In this document: one piece after another, positions 1-11,507 of the stretch
Layout of the letters: each line of letters begins with the position of its first letter
Position numbering within the stretch: the first letter of the stretch is position 1
Source of the DNA: Diphasiastrum complanatum
Taxonomy: Eukaryota > Streptophyta > Lycopodiopsida > Lycopodiales > Lycopodiaceae
Direction: 5' to 3'
Length of the DNA: 64,000 nt
Assembly: GCA_029204225.1 (NCBI GenBank)
Contig: CM055106.1
Span: 6,167,361-6,231,360, forward strand
Position numbers and translations under genes: made by a program
Notes under the pieces: model-generated
What the model was told of the DNA's origin: nothing
The model's database searches: none
The model's input: only the letters and a program-made list of their open reading frames with translations

Positions 1-540
1 TTTTTAGCCACTAGAACTTGAATTAAATCATATGTACAACTTATATGATTATGGTACATGACAAGTACACTATTTTCACATGTGGGAATAGGCTCCACAC
101 ATGTGTGTTTATCTATACAAGATTTTTGGCCTCTACCAAGCTTATTTTTGCATTTTTCACACTTCTTAGGTGGATGTTCTTTATGGAAAGATACATGAAA
201 GTCTTAAAAAAATTTGTGCGTCAAAAGGCAAGGCCTGAAGGTAGCATGTTAGAGAGATGGTTAGTACATGAATCTCTCTTTTATATTACTGAAATTTTGC
301 ACCAACTACATCCATCTGCTCCACTATTGTGGCGTGATGAGGAAGCCGAAGAGGTAACTAGTGAAAAACCTCAAGGGATGGGAAAGGTTTGGCACCCTTC
401 CAACGAGAAAAAAATTTCTACATTCATGCTTTCTAATTGTGGGTGGATGGTAGATACCTCCTCTTATATCCACATCTTCATTTGTGGTGGATGGTAGATA
501 CCTCCCGTTATATTCACATCTCTTCATTCATCATCTTTGC
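1..540. other. Unassigned repeat-like DNA with a 44-bp tandem duplication
   Basis: No coding unit is recognised. A 150-codon open frame at 45-497 has no motif I know and no codon signature. Positions 79-109 hold paired CACATGTG-type palindromes in the inverted arrangement also found near 8910-8941, so this start probably belongs to a dispersed repeat. At 443 and 487 the phrase GTGGATGGTAGATACCTCC occurs twice, giving a 44-bp direct tandem repeat. Confidence 0.5.
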
Positions 541-559
541 TTTTGAGCATGGATAATTA

Positions 560-860
560 CTCACTATTGATTTTAATGGACAGTGTGTTGGAGGACATTG
601 GTATTCAACATGTGAAGCCTATGGTAATCAAGAGTGATAGCCAAAGTGACATATGACTAGCAAAGCATCCTATGTTTCATGAACACACTAAGCATATAGA
701 AGTGAAACACCATTTCATTAGAAAAAAGGTCTCATCTAAAGATATAGATGTGGTACATTGCAGGATAGAGAATCAATTGGTTGACTTTTTACCAAGGCAC
801 TATGTATTGCTAAGTTTGAGTTTTTTAAGAGAGAAACTTGGTATATGTAAAATAAATTAG
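560..860 (+). pseudogene. Copia RNase H C-terminal fragment
   Basis: The frame through 672-860 reads HTKHIEVKHHFIRKKV, the signature of the C-terminal end of Ty1/Copia RNase H (the usual form is RSKHIDIRYHFIRE). Upstream in the same frame are traces of the preceding block (IKSDSQS, equivalent to the DNQSA block), interrupted by a TGA. No reverse transcriptase precedes it, so this is only the tail of an old element. The family assignment is firm; function is excluded. Confidence 0.75.
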
Positions 861-1800
<940 letters not shown>

Positions 1801-1870
1801 TCACAGAGAGTCATAATAAATTTTGTGAGATACTCAAGTTAAGGATCATGAAGTTATAGGAATTCTCATT

Positions 1871-2340
1871 AAGGGGGAGTGTTAGAATTTTCACTTGATT
1901 CTTCTTGGACAAGGATCGGACTTGTTCAATATGCAAAATACTCGAATTTTTAATAGTCTGCAAAAATACACAAAATTTGGCACAATCTATAAAATACACA
2001 AGATTTGGCAAAACATGCAAAAATACACTAGATTTTGCATGGACCATCGACAAATGTTGATTCATCATTGGTTGATCAAAATCTTAGAGTAACTTAATAT
2101 GAGTTTTGAAGAGGATTAGGAGGAAATATTCTTAGGCTCTTAGAGTTTATATATACATATAGAAACTTGCCCTACTTCACTTCTGGATTCTAGTTTCTAG
2201 CTATCAAAAAACCTCTTGTATTCAGTCATTGTGGCTCTAGGGTGAAGCTATTGAGGGATCATCAATTTCTCTTTGGTTGGGTGGTTTTCTCCACAAATAT
2301 CCTTTTGGTAATCGCAACAAGATCTTTAGGATCTACACAA
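1871..2340 (+). repeat. Copia-type 3' LTR with polypurine tract
   Basis: A polypurine tract AAGGGGGAG (1871-1879) directly precedes TGTTAGAATTTTCAC, the expected start of a 3' LTR. Inside are a TATA-like TTTATATATACATATAG near 2147 and a tail with GGTTGGGTGGTTTTCTCCAC. The 3' boundary is uncertain (CA at about 2319 or 2340). A related, older copy of the tail lies at 19195-19420. The body of the element upstream is unrecognisable. Confidence 0.65.
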
Positions 2341-2450
2341 GGTGATCTTAATACAAACACATGCTATTTTGGAATTTGATTTTTGTCGCACTATACTTAT
2401 CTCAAAAGTATAAAAATGTAGTATAAAAGATTGTTGAACAAGGAGCTAGT

Positions 2451-3540
2451 GAGTGGTCTGTGAATTACAAGTACAGACTCCGACTTCTGTGAAGCCTATC
2501 AAAAGGGCAAGCAGCATCGAAGTCCATTTGTGCATGAAGGAAAAAGAGCCAAGGACATTCTTGAGCTAGTTCACTCATATGTCTTCGGATCGATGAAAGT
2601 CGACTCCCTCTCTGGATCGCGATATTTCCTCACATTTGTTGATGATTACAGCAGGATGACGACAATATACTACTTGAAGAAGAAGTCCAAAGTGTTTCAA
2701 GCATTCAAGAAGTTTGTGACATTTGCAGAGCGACATACCTCCAAGAAATTGCAGACCCTAACGTCCGACAATGGAGGCAAGTATTCAGGCAAGGAGTTCT
2801 CAAGCTTCTGCCAAGACAGAGAAATCGAACATCAATTCACACCTGCCTATACACCACAATATAATGGTGTGGCAGAAAGAAGAAACATGACTCTTGTCGA
2901 AGGAGCTAAATGCATAATGGCACAAGCACAGTTGCCAAGTCAATTTTGGGCCGAAGCAATTGCAGCAGCTATACATCTGCAAAACAGATCAATGACAATG
3001 AGGTTGGAAGACAAAATGCCATACGAAATGTGGACGGGTGAGAAGCCCGATCTATTGTACATATGAATATTCTAGTGTGCAGCATACATGCACATACCAA
3101 AAGAAAAGAGAAGCAAGCTCAATGAAATGTCAGTGCAAGCAATCAGGGTTAGTTATTTGAATGGCTCACAGATCTACCTACTCTATAATCCAACCTCGAA
3201 GAAGGTGGTAATGAGTAGAGACGTGAAGTCGATGAATCTACGTTTCTAGGAGTCAAAGAATCAAGAGGCCATGAAATCTTCTCAATATCGCCAATTGAAG
3301 AGGGAGTTCAAGGCCAAACATCGAACCAGAATGTCGAACCGCATACTCCAGAACAAGAAGTAGAAGATCAACCTATCAAAGAAATTGAAGAGCAAATACA
3401 CCAGTATCGACAAGTCGAACCAAGAAGGTCGAAGAGAATAAGAAGACCTCCTAATAGATTCATCGACAATCTTCAGTGGAGTGAAGACACAGATGTAGAA
3501 TTCTACAATTCACTGAAGAACCGACGACATATCTAGAAGC
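2451..3540 (+). pseudogene. Copia integrase and connection region, decayed
   Basis: The reading starts with the zinc-binding tail of the GAG-pre-integrase domain (FCEAYQKGKQH) and continues as a Ty1/Copia integrase core to 3066. Family landmarks are FLTFVDDYSRMTTIYYL, TSDNGGKYSG and NGVAERRNMTLVEGAK. Of the three catalytic acidic residues, the second D and the E are present. The first is lost: HSDVCGPM of the related copy at 53.8-55.1 kb is HSYVFGSM here. After 3066 the frame breaks, but the C-terminal connection region can be followed in pieces to about 3540. No reverse transcriptase follows. It is the same family as the minus-strand element at 53275-55110. Confidence 0.9.
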
Positions 3541-3860
3541 AAACCAGAACCTAGAAGGATAATTTTGAAAGCAAGGAATGTGTAGTATATAAGGCATATC
3601 ATTCCCCCAGAGAGAGATAAATCTTCTCTTTTGGATTATAAGTGTAAATGTAAAAAATATAGGCATGTCGCCCTCATACTTTATCTTTTTTACAAGATAT
3701 AGTAATCTTTTTCATATTTTTTCCTTCCGACGTAGCCATCTGGTCTCAGAAGGTAATTTCCTTCTTCCTCTAATGCATTATTACATCGGCTTGTTACAAC
3801 TATGGTCTTCCTAACAATACTTTGTAAGGCGATTCTCCCATGGTTTTTAATACTATAAAA
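3541..3860 (+). repeat. Probable LTR fragment following the Copia relic
   Basis: Noncoding sequence with a TATA-like TAGTATATAAGGC near 3583, followed by T-rich DNA. Its position directly after Copia coding debris suggests a captured LTR piece, but no TG/CA boundary or target duplication could be fixed. Confidence 0.35.
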
Positions 3861-3864
3861 TTCA

Positions 3865-4074
3865 TTAAAAAATTTTGATCACCGATATACACACTGACCT
3901 GTTCTCATATTGGAGTTCTATGGGTGGCGCATCTGCCAACCTGAGGTGCCTAAGTGTTGGTGATATTTGATGGTGGATGCCTAGTTCGTATGCAGTGTCT
4001 TGGGTCATGATGTTTACACTTGAACCCGAATCTATATATGTTGAGGCCCAAGGTTTAGAAAAATAGTCATCCAA
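3865..4074 (-). pseudogene. Retropepsin fragment of a Gypsy-type element
   Basis: The minus-strand frame contains YIDSGSSVNIM, an aspartic protease active-site loop (DSG in place of DTG), followed by LRLADAPPIEL, typical of Gypsy retropepsin-like domains. In the sense direction it lies downstream of the chromodomain at 4380-4595, which is the wrong order for one element. It therefore comes from another copy or a rearrangement. Confidence 0.6.
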
Positions 4075-4079
4075 TGACT

Positions 4080-4362
4080 TTCTAACACCTCTCTAGGTTC
4101 CATACCTCCATCCAAGGCATAGACACCTACTTGCCCTTAACCAAGGACACTAGTACCTTAATCTAAGGTACTTATCCTTAATACTAATGGTAGCCCTTAT
4201 CCAAAGGTCACGTGACTCCATACCTCCAACTAAGGTATAGTCACTTGTTTGTCCTTATCCAAGGGCACAGACCTTAATCCTAAGGGTACCTTGCCATTTA
4301 GCCCCCAACACTAAATGGACTATTAGGGGTCTGAAGTACTGCTAGTTACATAGGTATGTAAC
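4080..4362 (-). repeat. Chromovirus 3' LTR (partial) with internal duplication
   Basis: On the minus strand the chromodomain ORF is followed by a purine tract (TTTAGGGGGAAG) and then TGTTACATACCTATG, a plausible LTR start. Inside are two diverged copies of a ~75-bp block beginning CCATACCTCCA on the plus strand (about 4098 and 4218), containing ACCAAGG/TCCAAGG phrases. The far boundary is not defined. Confidence 0.5.
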
Positions 4363-5385
4363 ATTCCTTCCCCCTAAACTTAAATTTTTCCTTGTAGGGA
4401 AAAATTTGGAAAATTCTTCTGGAGATCAGCCTCCTTTTCCCAGGTATTCTCCTCTTCTGATTCGCCCCTCCACCTGACTAAAAATTCCCGAAGCACTCTA
4501 CTACGTAGAGTTCTCTGCCGGTTATTAACAATCGCCTCGGGTTCAGGTGGTCCACTCACGGACTCATCACGAAGAAGTTCCACTAGATCTTCCATAGGGA
4601 CCAGGGTTTCAACTTACTAACGTGGAAAACAGGATGAATTCCAACGTTAGCTGGAAGGTCTAGTTTGTATGCGACCTTGTTTATCACTTGAATAACCTTA
4701 AAAGGACCGCAATACCTAGGCGCCAGCTTTGCACACTTAATAGTTTTCAAGCCCCTAAAGTGACTAGGGACTCTCAAAAACACCCAGTCGTTGACCATGA
4801 ATACCTTCTGCTTCCGAGATAGATCAGCATAGTGCCTTGCCCTGTCCTGGGCACTTCTTATGCTATCTTTACCAGTTGTAACATTTCCTGCATATCCGCA
4901 AGGAAATCAGCTGTGGCTTGCACCCGTAGGTTTTTCATGCCAACACTAATTGGTGATCGAGGTTGAAAACCATACATAAGCATGAAAGGACTAAATCCGG
5001 TCGCTGAATGTTTTGCACTGTTATATGCAAATTCCACCAGTAGAAGGTATTGTTCCCAATCAGACTGTCGATGGCCCACATATGCTCGAAGCATATCCTC
5101 CATCATCTGATTGCTCCTTTCCGTTTGACCGTCTGATTTAGGATGATCTGTAGAACTCAAACTTAAAGTTGTTTCCAACTTTTCAAATACTGCTTGCCAA
5201 AATTTCCCAGTGAATTTTGGGTCACGGTCACTGACAATATCGCAAGGCAGTCTGTACAGTTGAAAAAGCTTCTCAACAAACAGCTGAGCTAGTTTTGAAG
5301 CTTTAACAGTAGTTTTCGTTGGGATAAATTGAGCAAACTTCGTAAGTTTGTCAACAATGACCCAAACCGAATCGTACAATTTTTT
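4363..5385 (-). pseudogene. Ty3/Gypsy chromovirus integrase plus chromodomain, frameshifted
   Basis: The frame ending at 4858 carries the integrase core: first D in VIVDKLTKFAQF, second in VSDRDPKFTGKFW, E in GQTERSNQMMEDMLR. All three catalytic residues are still present. A frameshift near 4855 leads to the GPF-type C-terminal segment (4583-4798: LAPRYCGPFKVIQV, HPVFHVSKLK). A second frameshift leads to a chromodomain (4380-4595: LREFLVRWRGE, ENTWE). Chromodomains of this class steer integration into heterochromatin. The 5' side is cut at about 5385, where the frame runs into unrelated DNA derived from the 5.4-8.1 kb gene. Confidence 0.88.
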
Positions 5386-5434
5386 GTATACATCATTTTT
5401 GAAAATATATGAATCATTTTTTCTATGAGTCTCT

Positions 5435-5570
5435 TTCATTTCTATGATCTCCATTTCCATGGTGCAAAACACAATGTAATTGCAACTGGATGATATGAGT
5501 TTTCGATAACAAGATTCATTGTCTCCTGCAGGAAATGCACTATCTCCATTGGGGAGATCTTCAGTCACTT
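5435..5570 (-). pseudogene. Extra diverged copy of the last exon of the H3/C48-like gene
   Basis: Read on the minus strand, this stretch gives KISPMEIVHFLQETMNLVIE, closely parallel to KVSPMEIMHFRQETIKLVIK in exon 4 of the gene at 6015-8109. The nucleotide match extends over about 120 bases. It lies just downstream of the main gene in the same orientation, so a second gene copy or a tandem duplication probably existed, later truncated by the chromovirus fragment. A TAG ends the frame shortly after the conserved block. Confidence 0.65.
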
Positions 5571-6014
5571 GAACTTTGTGACCACTACAATTGACACTTG
5601 CCCTTGTTGATGTCTCATATATATCGGTTGTATTTTTTGTCTTCATTGCTTGGTCTATATTGTCCTTGTCTTGGCATATTTGAATATGTTCAGAAGATGA
5701 ACTGATGAAAGTTTTGCTACAACAAATCTAAGTTTGTCGCATGTTTGGATTGGTTGTGGCAAAGGTTCCATCAGATCATCTTTTTGAACTTATCCAAAAA
5801 AAAAAACCATGGTAAAGGCAAGGCAGACCAAGGCTATGAAAAACAAACTTGTCGAAAAACTGTAATTGAGATGAATGAATCATAACCTGAATTAATAACA
5901 GGAAAAACAACAAGTAAGAACAACCATAGAAAAACTGTAAATATATTTCTATTAAAATTTTCTGTACATGTGTCTCATCCACATCAAGTGAGATGAATAT
6001 TTAGTCAGTATCAA
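5571..6014. other. Spacer between the two C48-like exon copies
   Basis: AT-rich DNA without a recognisable domain. The short open frame at 5776-5982 (-) has no supporting motif. It may be intronic or 3' flanking sequence of the duplicated gene. Confidence 0.4.
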
Positions 6015-6620
6015 CTATTTAGTCATCTCTAAATCCATTTCTCCAGTTGGAAGTAGCTTGGGTGGAAAACACTTGGCCACTACAACTGGATATGAATTTT
6101 TGATCACAAGCTTTATGGTCTCCTGTCTGAAGTGCATTATCTCCATTGGAGAAACCTTCGGACATTTAAACTGAAAAAAAAAACACATAAACACAGTTAA
6201 ATGTAATTAGTCAAAGATCAGTTAATAGAAATTTGTATATGAAAAAAAAAACACAATTAAAAGTAATTAATTGAAGATTACCTCTTCCAGATTTGGAACT
6301 CCATCTTGTAATGCAAGCCAATTAAAAAAGTTTTTGGCATTGCATACGGTATACCAACCATAGCTGACATAATCAACCTGCTGGGAGGACTGCAGCCAGT
6401 CAACCGAAGGCCCATCGCTGGTTTTCAATGCTAGTAAAATATTGATTAAATATCGGATCAGCGCGCATGTTATGAAAATAAACCAATCAATAACGACAAA
6501 GGCGCGTCGAACTGATATCGAAAAAATTATTTCTTTGCATCAACCATTTTCAGCTTCAAATATGCTTTTGCATTTGGTACTAGAAAGAGTTCCAGTATTT
6601 TCTAGATATGGGTCCTAGCA

Positions 6621-6721
<101 letters not shown>

Positions 6722-7596
6722 GAGTTCATCTTTAAACAAACTGGATTACACACCCCCTCATCATTGACGTACAAGGACAATACATATAAGTTCCAATGAT
6801 CACTGCAATCAGAAAACAATAAATTTATGAGAATCAATGTGAAATCAAAATTCATATGAAAAATTCAATATAACAAAATTTGAAAAAAAGACACTTACTT
6901 TGTTATGTATTGCAGCACGAGAATTGGAGTCCCCAGTCTGACGTATTGGAGCATATCATCGTGCAGACTTTTGAAATCAGGGAAATCAAATGCAGCCATG
7001 AATTGAAGGGAAAACAATGCAACATCTATAAACAATGGGGTCTGGAAAAACTCCATCCAATACTGAATTGCCCCACCTCCTAGTTTTTCCCCTAGCATTT
7101 TATCCTTACTTTCTAATTCACTTGTATCTAATCTAGAAAGGGGGAGACCAGCATTGGTCTTCGACATCCTAAAACTATATCGAAGACCTAAACCATTAAG
7201 ATACGTGTTTAACAATTGATCATATTTTACATATTGAGGACTATTTACAAAGGCAAGTGCAGGGGATGACGGAAGTAATACAGATAAACCAGAAAAAGAA
7301 TTGTCCTTCAAAATTGATTCTACCTTTACATTAACAAAATCATCTAAATCATTTCCTAGAACAGGTGGAGGAGAACCAATATTTTTGGGGGTAGGAGGAG
7401 GAGATTTATTAGGAGAGGAAGATTTAGGAGGAGAAGTTAAAGTTGGAGTTCTAGGAGGAGGAGAAAGAGACTTAGGAGGAGTATTGGGAGGAGAATGCCT
7501 AGAAGAAAGAATAGTATTCAGAGGAGATGGCTTGGAAAAATCCCTCGTTTTATTTGGAGGGTCAAGAGACCTCCTCTTCTTTGAAACACTCCCGCT

Positions 7597-8109
7597 CTAT
7601 ATATGAATAACAAGCCGGGTTGGTTGAGATTGCTTTTGTTTTCTCCTCTCTGAATCTTGTTTTTGAGGAGAGGAGGGAGCAGGTCTAAAGTATTCTACAA
7701 ACTTGTCATATGTGTCCCGAAGCCTGAACACAATATTAAAATCCTTGGGCATGATGGTCACCCTCTTGGCATAGACAGCTGCAACAACAGTATTTGAAAC
7801 AAATTTCACCTAGAAATCCTCATATGTTGTGTGAAACGTCTCAATTGCCGGTACTGTCCATCTCACATCTGCAGATAGACATCTTGTAACGTCTTTGATG
7901 GACCTCTGTATGTGAGATTTTGGAATCAGAAGATTATTTGTCTTTAGAAGCTTCCGAATATCCTTGAGTCAGGGTGGGTCTCTTCTTCTGCCCCTTGGCC
8001 TAGGAGGAGGTGATGGTGGACAAGGTGGTGGTTGTGGATTTCCTTGACCCGCATCTAAAATTGGTATTCCACCTGAATGACCTCATGTTGTCTGCTTGGT
8101 CAATGCCAT
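7597..8109 (-). pseudogene. Histone H3-like domain (part of exon 1)
   Basis: This is the portion of the fusion listed on its own because the family call is strong. With Met as 1, codons 48-132 align without gaps to the H3 fold: L48, I51-R52, L60-L61-I62, K64, Q68-R69, D81, R83, K115-R116 and V117-T118-I119-M120-P121-K122-D123 are retained. K4 of the tail is kept. R2 is Leu, R8 is a stop, K9 is Gly and S10 is His. Residues 19-46 are replaced by a Pro/Arg-rich stretch ending RGRRR. The equal loop-1 length argues against CENH3. After the fold comes a ~38-residue charged extension absent from ordinary H3. TAG at 7597-7599 ends this part. Confidence 0.85.
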
Positions 8110-8116
8110 TAATGTG

Positions 8117-8340
8117 TAGTATCAGATCAGCGCGCAATAATGTTGATTTCAGGATCAGGCCTTAGGTCGGACGCGTCGAAGCGATATCTGAGCTCAACAA
8201 ATCCGTTAGTTGATAGTGGATGGGCGCGCCGAGTAGTAACGGATTGAAGGAAGTTGGTTTCGAGCGCGCTGAATCGATATCGCATGCAAATAACTATAAG
8301 CAAAAAAATTTCAGCGTCGTCGACCAGTATATATAGAGAA
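8117..8340 (-). promoter_or_regulatory. Leader of the H3-like gene: TATA box plus motif array
   Basis: On the minus strand a TATA box (TCTATATATACTGG, about 8338-8326) lies roughly 220 bases upstream of the H3-like ATG at 8109. Between them are four copies of a degenerate 20-bp motif: 8263-8283 (GAGCGCGCTGAATCGATATC), 8221-8243, 8169-8189 (ACGCGTCGAAGCGATATC) and 8119-8136 (ATCAGATCAGCGCGC, opposite orientation). Two more copies lie in the intron between exons 2 and 3 (6450-6466, 6501-6520). The placement suggests elements of the transcribed leader or core promoter; function is inferred. Confidence 0.5.
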
Positions 8341-8827
8341 AATCAGAAATGATTGCAAACGTGGTGGTTTGGATGTCCGAGACTCGGATTATGATGATGA
8401 TTACTCCGAGGCTTGTCAATCAAATAAAACTAAATATCCATCAGTCATCAAAATGATTAGTCCATATCGAATAAACCAAAATTAATTTCAAATAAAGTAT
8501 GGTCACATCTACAATTAATGCTACAAAAGTATGCTATCACACTTCTACCATTTAATGTTGAAATTAACAACATTAAGCTTTAAATATCAGACTTTTTTTA
8601 TATCCAATAATTATAATTTTGAAAAACTCCAAAGGCCAGATTTTCACCCGATAGCTAATCGATGCGCATATAAAGCATTTGAAAACCAGAGTTTGTATTC
8701 TTTCACGCTCATCTGATATTGGATGGAATATGAATGCTCAAAACTTGATTCGATAGATTCTGCATAACTTTGGCCAGTATGAAGAGTCTTCTAAATCAAG
8801 CTTTGAGCATGCAAATAGGGTCCAATT
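8341..8827. other. Unassigned AT-rich DNA
   Basis: No domain-bearing frame, repeat boundary or motif copy was recognised. The open frame at 8531-8716 (+) is unsupported. Confidence 0.4.
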
Positions 8828-9540
8828 GTTGAAAATTGTCACTTCTCACTTGACATTGGTTCATGTAAATATTGATCAAACATTAGAATGTGTTGATGAT
8901 ATGATTTCACACGTGTGGAGCCTGTTCCCACGTGTGAAAGGATGTACTTTTCATGTCTGTATATATCCAAATTGATTTTGTATCATTCTAGTTAGTGTGA
9001 ACATGAAATGACTAGTTTTTAGTCAACTTGACTAGTCACCTACAAATTAGCTTTTCCTTGCATGTGCATGAGTAAATGCTCCCACATGGCAAGTGGATGT
9101 TCACACGTGTGTATAGAGTACTAGAAGATAAGAGTTGACCATTTTCCTTAGATCCTATTTTGTAGGAAATATTCCTATATTCTAGGAGACTAGCTTTTTG
9201 GATTTTAGTCATATTCTAGAAGGTCAGCTATTGGATAAGGATCAAGGATGGATAAAATGGATAGATCTGAGTGATGTGGCACTCTTCACACGTGTGAAGG
9301 CCTGCTGGACTGTACCAGACTCATGGATGTACTTGATCCATAAAAGGATCATCATTTTGCTAAGAAAATTGATGAGACTTTTGCACTCTACACTTTTGTG
9401 AGATTTCTAGTCATTTGTCTTGTGATTTTTATGCATGATTGCTATCTAGTATCATTGTACTTGTTGTTTCAGGTGCAGGCCGTACAGTGGACAGTACTCC
9501 ACACGTGTGAAGCCGCTCTCACTAAAAAATGATGTGTTGA
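8828..9540 (+). repeat. LTR-like repeat rich in CACGTG palindromes
   Basis: It begins TGTTGAAAATTGTCAC, resembling the starts of the defined LTRs at 11508 (TGTGAAAATTGTCAAC) and 22727. It contains several palindromes centred on CACGTG: paired copies at 8910-8941, 9100-9113, a perfect 16-bp CTTCACACGTGTGAAG at 9284-9299, and 9500-9509. No primer binding site or target duplication was found, so it may be a solo or truncated LTR. Confidence 0.4.
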
Positions 9541-9775
9541 TCCATTGCTCTTGCTTAAATCCAAGTGTAGTGAATCTAGATCAAGATCTAATGTGTAGAA
9601 CTTGATAGATTCATTGATTAAGCAACCAATAACTCTCTATGATTGTAAAGTACAATCATTATTGTCCTAAAAACTATAAAATTTATCACCAATAGTTTCA
9701 AAAATTTCGATAATATTTTTGTTTTTGAAATAACGATTTGACATGCGCAACCCAAATGCAGCATAACCATCGTCT

Positions 9776-9800
9776 GCCAGGCGCGCTGATCAGATATCCC
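9776..9800. promoter_or_regulatory. Isolated copy of the GCGCGC-GATAT motif
   Basis: GGCGCGCTGATCAGATATCC matches the leader motif described for 8117-8340. It is the only copy between that array and the 10.47-10.67 kb array. Confidence 0.5.
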
Positions 9801-10191
9801 ATATGCAAAAAAATCATACTGAAACGCATAATGAAAGACTTATGAAAATGTTCTGAATGAACATTATCTCAAAAGGAAAATTTTCATCTATACGGTGCTT
9901 AAATAGGACGAGAGATTGTAATAATTCTCCTCGTACATGTTTTTCAATGATATCCATTAATCATTTGTTTATAATTGGTTTAATGATTATTCTAGGAGGC
10001 TAGTGATTGTCTATTTAATGTATTCTGGCGCAGTTACAAATTCTAGCGTCAGGGCTAATGATGATTCATTGAATCTTGTGATAGACTAGTTAATGTATTC
10101 CGGCGTAGGTACAAATATATTCTCACTCTGATTGGTGAATAAATATAGGCTATATTTCTCAATTCGTTATTTCACAAATGTATGGTTGTGA
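9801..10191. other. Spacer with a diverged direct repeat
   Basis: A ~40-bp phrase containing TTAATGTATTC(T/C)GGCG occurs twice (about 10014 and 10090). No coding signal is visible. Confidence 0.4.
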
Positions 10192-10464
10192 TCAACAGGA
10201 ATTGGCAATAAATATGGACACCACTTTCCATATTTCGATTCCGTGATCTTTTATTTTGTCTATATCCAAAACGGGAGTACTAATAATCTGAGAAAAATTA
10301 TCAAGATAAGAAAATAAATTATAACGATTCTCATAAACTAGCTTATCGATATCAAACAGAGCAAAAAAAATACCAGCAAAATACTCTAATTTGTCAGATG
10401 GAATGTCACTGGCATTAAAAAAATCCATAAGTTTGTCATCTGAGGCCATGGAGGAACTAGCCAT
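10192..10464 (-). CDS. Orphan ORF (90 codons), possible first exon
   Basis: The frame begins MASSSMASDDKLMDFFNASD and continues with alternating hydrophobic/acidic segments (FFALFDIDKLVYE, LDNFSQII). It looks like a compositionally normal folded protein and not translated noise. I do not recognise a family. Its ATG at 10464 is preceded by a motif array (10473-10665) and a TATA-like AATATATATATTTC (about 10800-10788), the same layout as the H3-like gene 2 kb away on the same strand. It may therefore belong to the same mobile or viral unit, or be its first exon, but no splice link could be fixed. Confidence 0.4.
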   Translation of the reverse strand: MASSSMASDDKLMDFFNASDIPSDKLEYFAGIFFALFDIDKLVYENRYNLFSYLDNFSQIISTPVLDIDKIKDHGIEIWKVVSIFIANSC

Positions 10465-10472
10465 ATTGAACC

Positions 10473-10665
10473 CGATATCGGTTCAACGCGACAGATAGAT
10501 ATCGGTAGAGGAATAAAGCAAAGTGCGCGCGCTGATCCGATATGGTAAGGCCGAGAATGAAATTTTCCGAAAAGCACTCGTCGGAAGTGGTTGATATTGA
10601 TTCAGCGTGCCTGAATGAATACGAGCATGCTCAGTAAGGGATGGCGCGCATCGATTCGATATCGC
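10473..10665. promoter_or_regulatory. Array of four to five leader motifs
   Basis: Copies occur at 10473-10491 (CGATATCGGTTCAACGCG), 10524-10543 (TGCGCGCGCTGATCCGATAT), 10593-10611 (GATATTGATTCAGCGTGCC) and 10643-10665 (GGCGCGCATCGATTCGATAT), with a half-copy GATATCGG near 10496. Orientations alternate. The array fills the space between a TATA-like box and the ATG of the ORF at 10192-10464. Confidence 0.55.
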
Positions 10666-10843
10666 AAGAAAGGAAAAAAAACAAGAAGAGTTTTTGTTTC
10701 GTTCATTTTCAGGACCTTGTACATTCCCAACCATCCTCTAAGCATAAACACAATAGAAAGTACTCTAACTTGCATGACCATTTCAAAAGAAATATATATA
10801 TTGTGATATCCACAAAAGAATATGTCGCCTTCTAATCAAAGGG

Positions 10844-11155
10844 ATGGCTTTTGTCTTCTACATATCTGCTAAAATTCCAGATGATGGGTCTGTTGAATCT
10901 TCAACTGTTCCATTGATCAAAGCATCTGCACCTGTTCCAGTTGATGTAAATGATGCATATACTAATATAGGGGTTGAAGCTGAAGCACCTATGGCTTCAG
11001 ATTATCAAAAAACTCTCCCTCGTTCTATAATCCTCTCTGATTCTCTTCCCTCTGCATCTCTTGTTAATCAATTAACTCTACTCGATGTTCCTTTATATTT
11101 TTTAAATAATGAATGTTATATTTCATTTAATGATATAGAAGATGTATTGATTTGA
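10844..11155 (+). CDS. Orphan ORF (103 codons)
   Basis: An uninterrupted frame ending in TGA, fairly acidic, with a Pro/Val/Ala-rich stretch (IKASAPVPVDVNDAYT) and later hydrophobic segments. No domain is recognised and no splice signals are obvious. It begins about 200 bases beyond the motif array, on the opposite strand from the 90-codon ORF. It could be an exon fragment or chance; confidence is low. Confidence 0.25.
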   Translation: MAFVFYISAKIPDDGSVESSTVPLIKASAPVPVDVNDAYTNIGVEAEAPMASDYQKTLPRSIILSDSLPSASLVNQLTLLDVPLYFLNNECYISFNDIEDVLI

Positions 11156-11502
11156 GAGACAAATGCAAGTGAATATGCACCATTACGAATGGAACTAGAT
11201 TTCAATGGGTTTTAGGAGAGTAGAGGAGATAAATCCAACACACCATTCCACCATGTTGCCAAGTAATGTAGGTTAAGGTCCATGTTTAGGTACTATAGGT
11301 TGTGAGGATAGGTAGACAAGAAAGAGATTCGGCTCATTTTCATGTAGCCACTTCTTAATAGCTCATTTTGGGGTACTTTACTCACACTTTGTTGAGTTCC
11401 AGGAGGACAATAGTTGTATATCTCTCTCACCATTATCTTGTCAGAAATGTTATGAGCTAGTCTTGAATAGCTTTCATGCTAACCATAAAACTCTAAGATC
11501 TG
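11156..11502. other. Unassigned DNA up to the LTR element
   Basis: No recognisable feature. It ends with TTTAG (11503-11507), the left target duplication of the following element. Confidence 0.4.
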
Positions 11503-11507
11503 TTTAG

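Noticed and set aside
45-497. 150-codon ORF at the left edge
   Set aside because: No motif, and the tandem duplication inside it and LTR-like palindromes suggest repeat DNA.
7301-7606. Gly-rich plus-strand ORF of 101 codons
   Set aside because: It is the antisense of the S/T-P-rich linker of the H3/C48-like gene, whose own frame has better support on both sides.
7597-8109. Interpretation of the H3-like sequence as CENH3
   Set aside because: Loop 1 has the ordinary H3 length and the fold numbering is canonical; CENH3 would have extra loop-1 residues.
10483-10835. Several short overlapping ORFs on both strands
   Set aside because: They lie over the motif array and its TATA-like flank and have no protein-like features.
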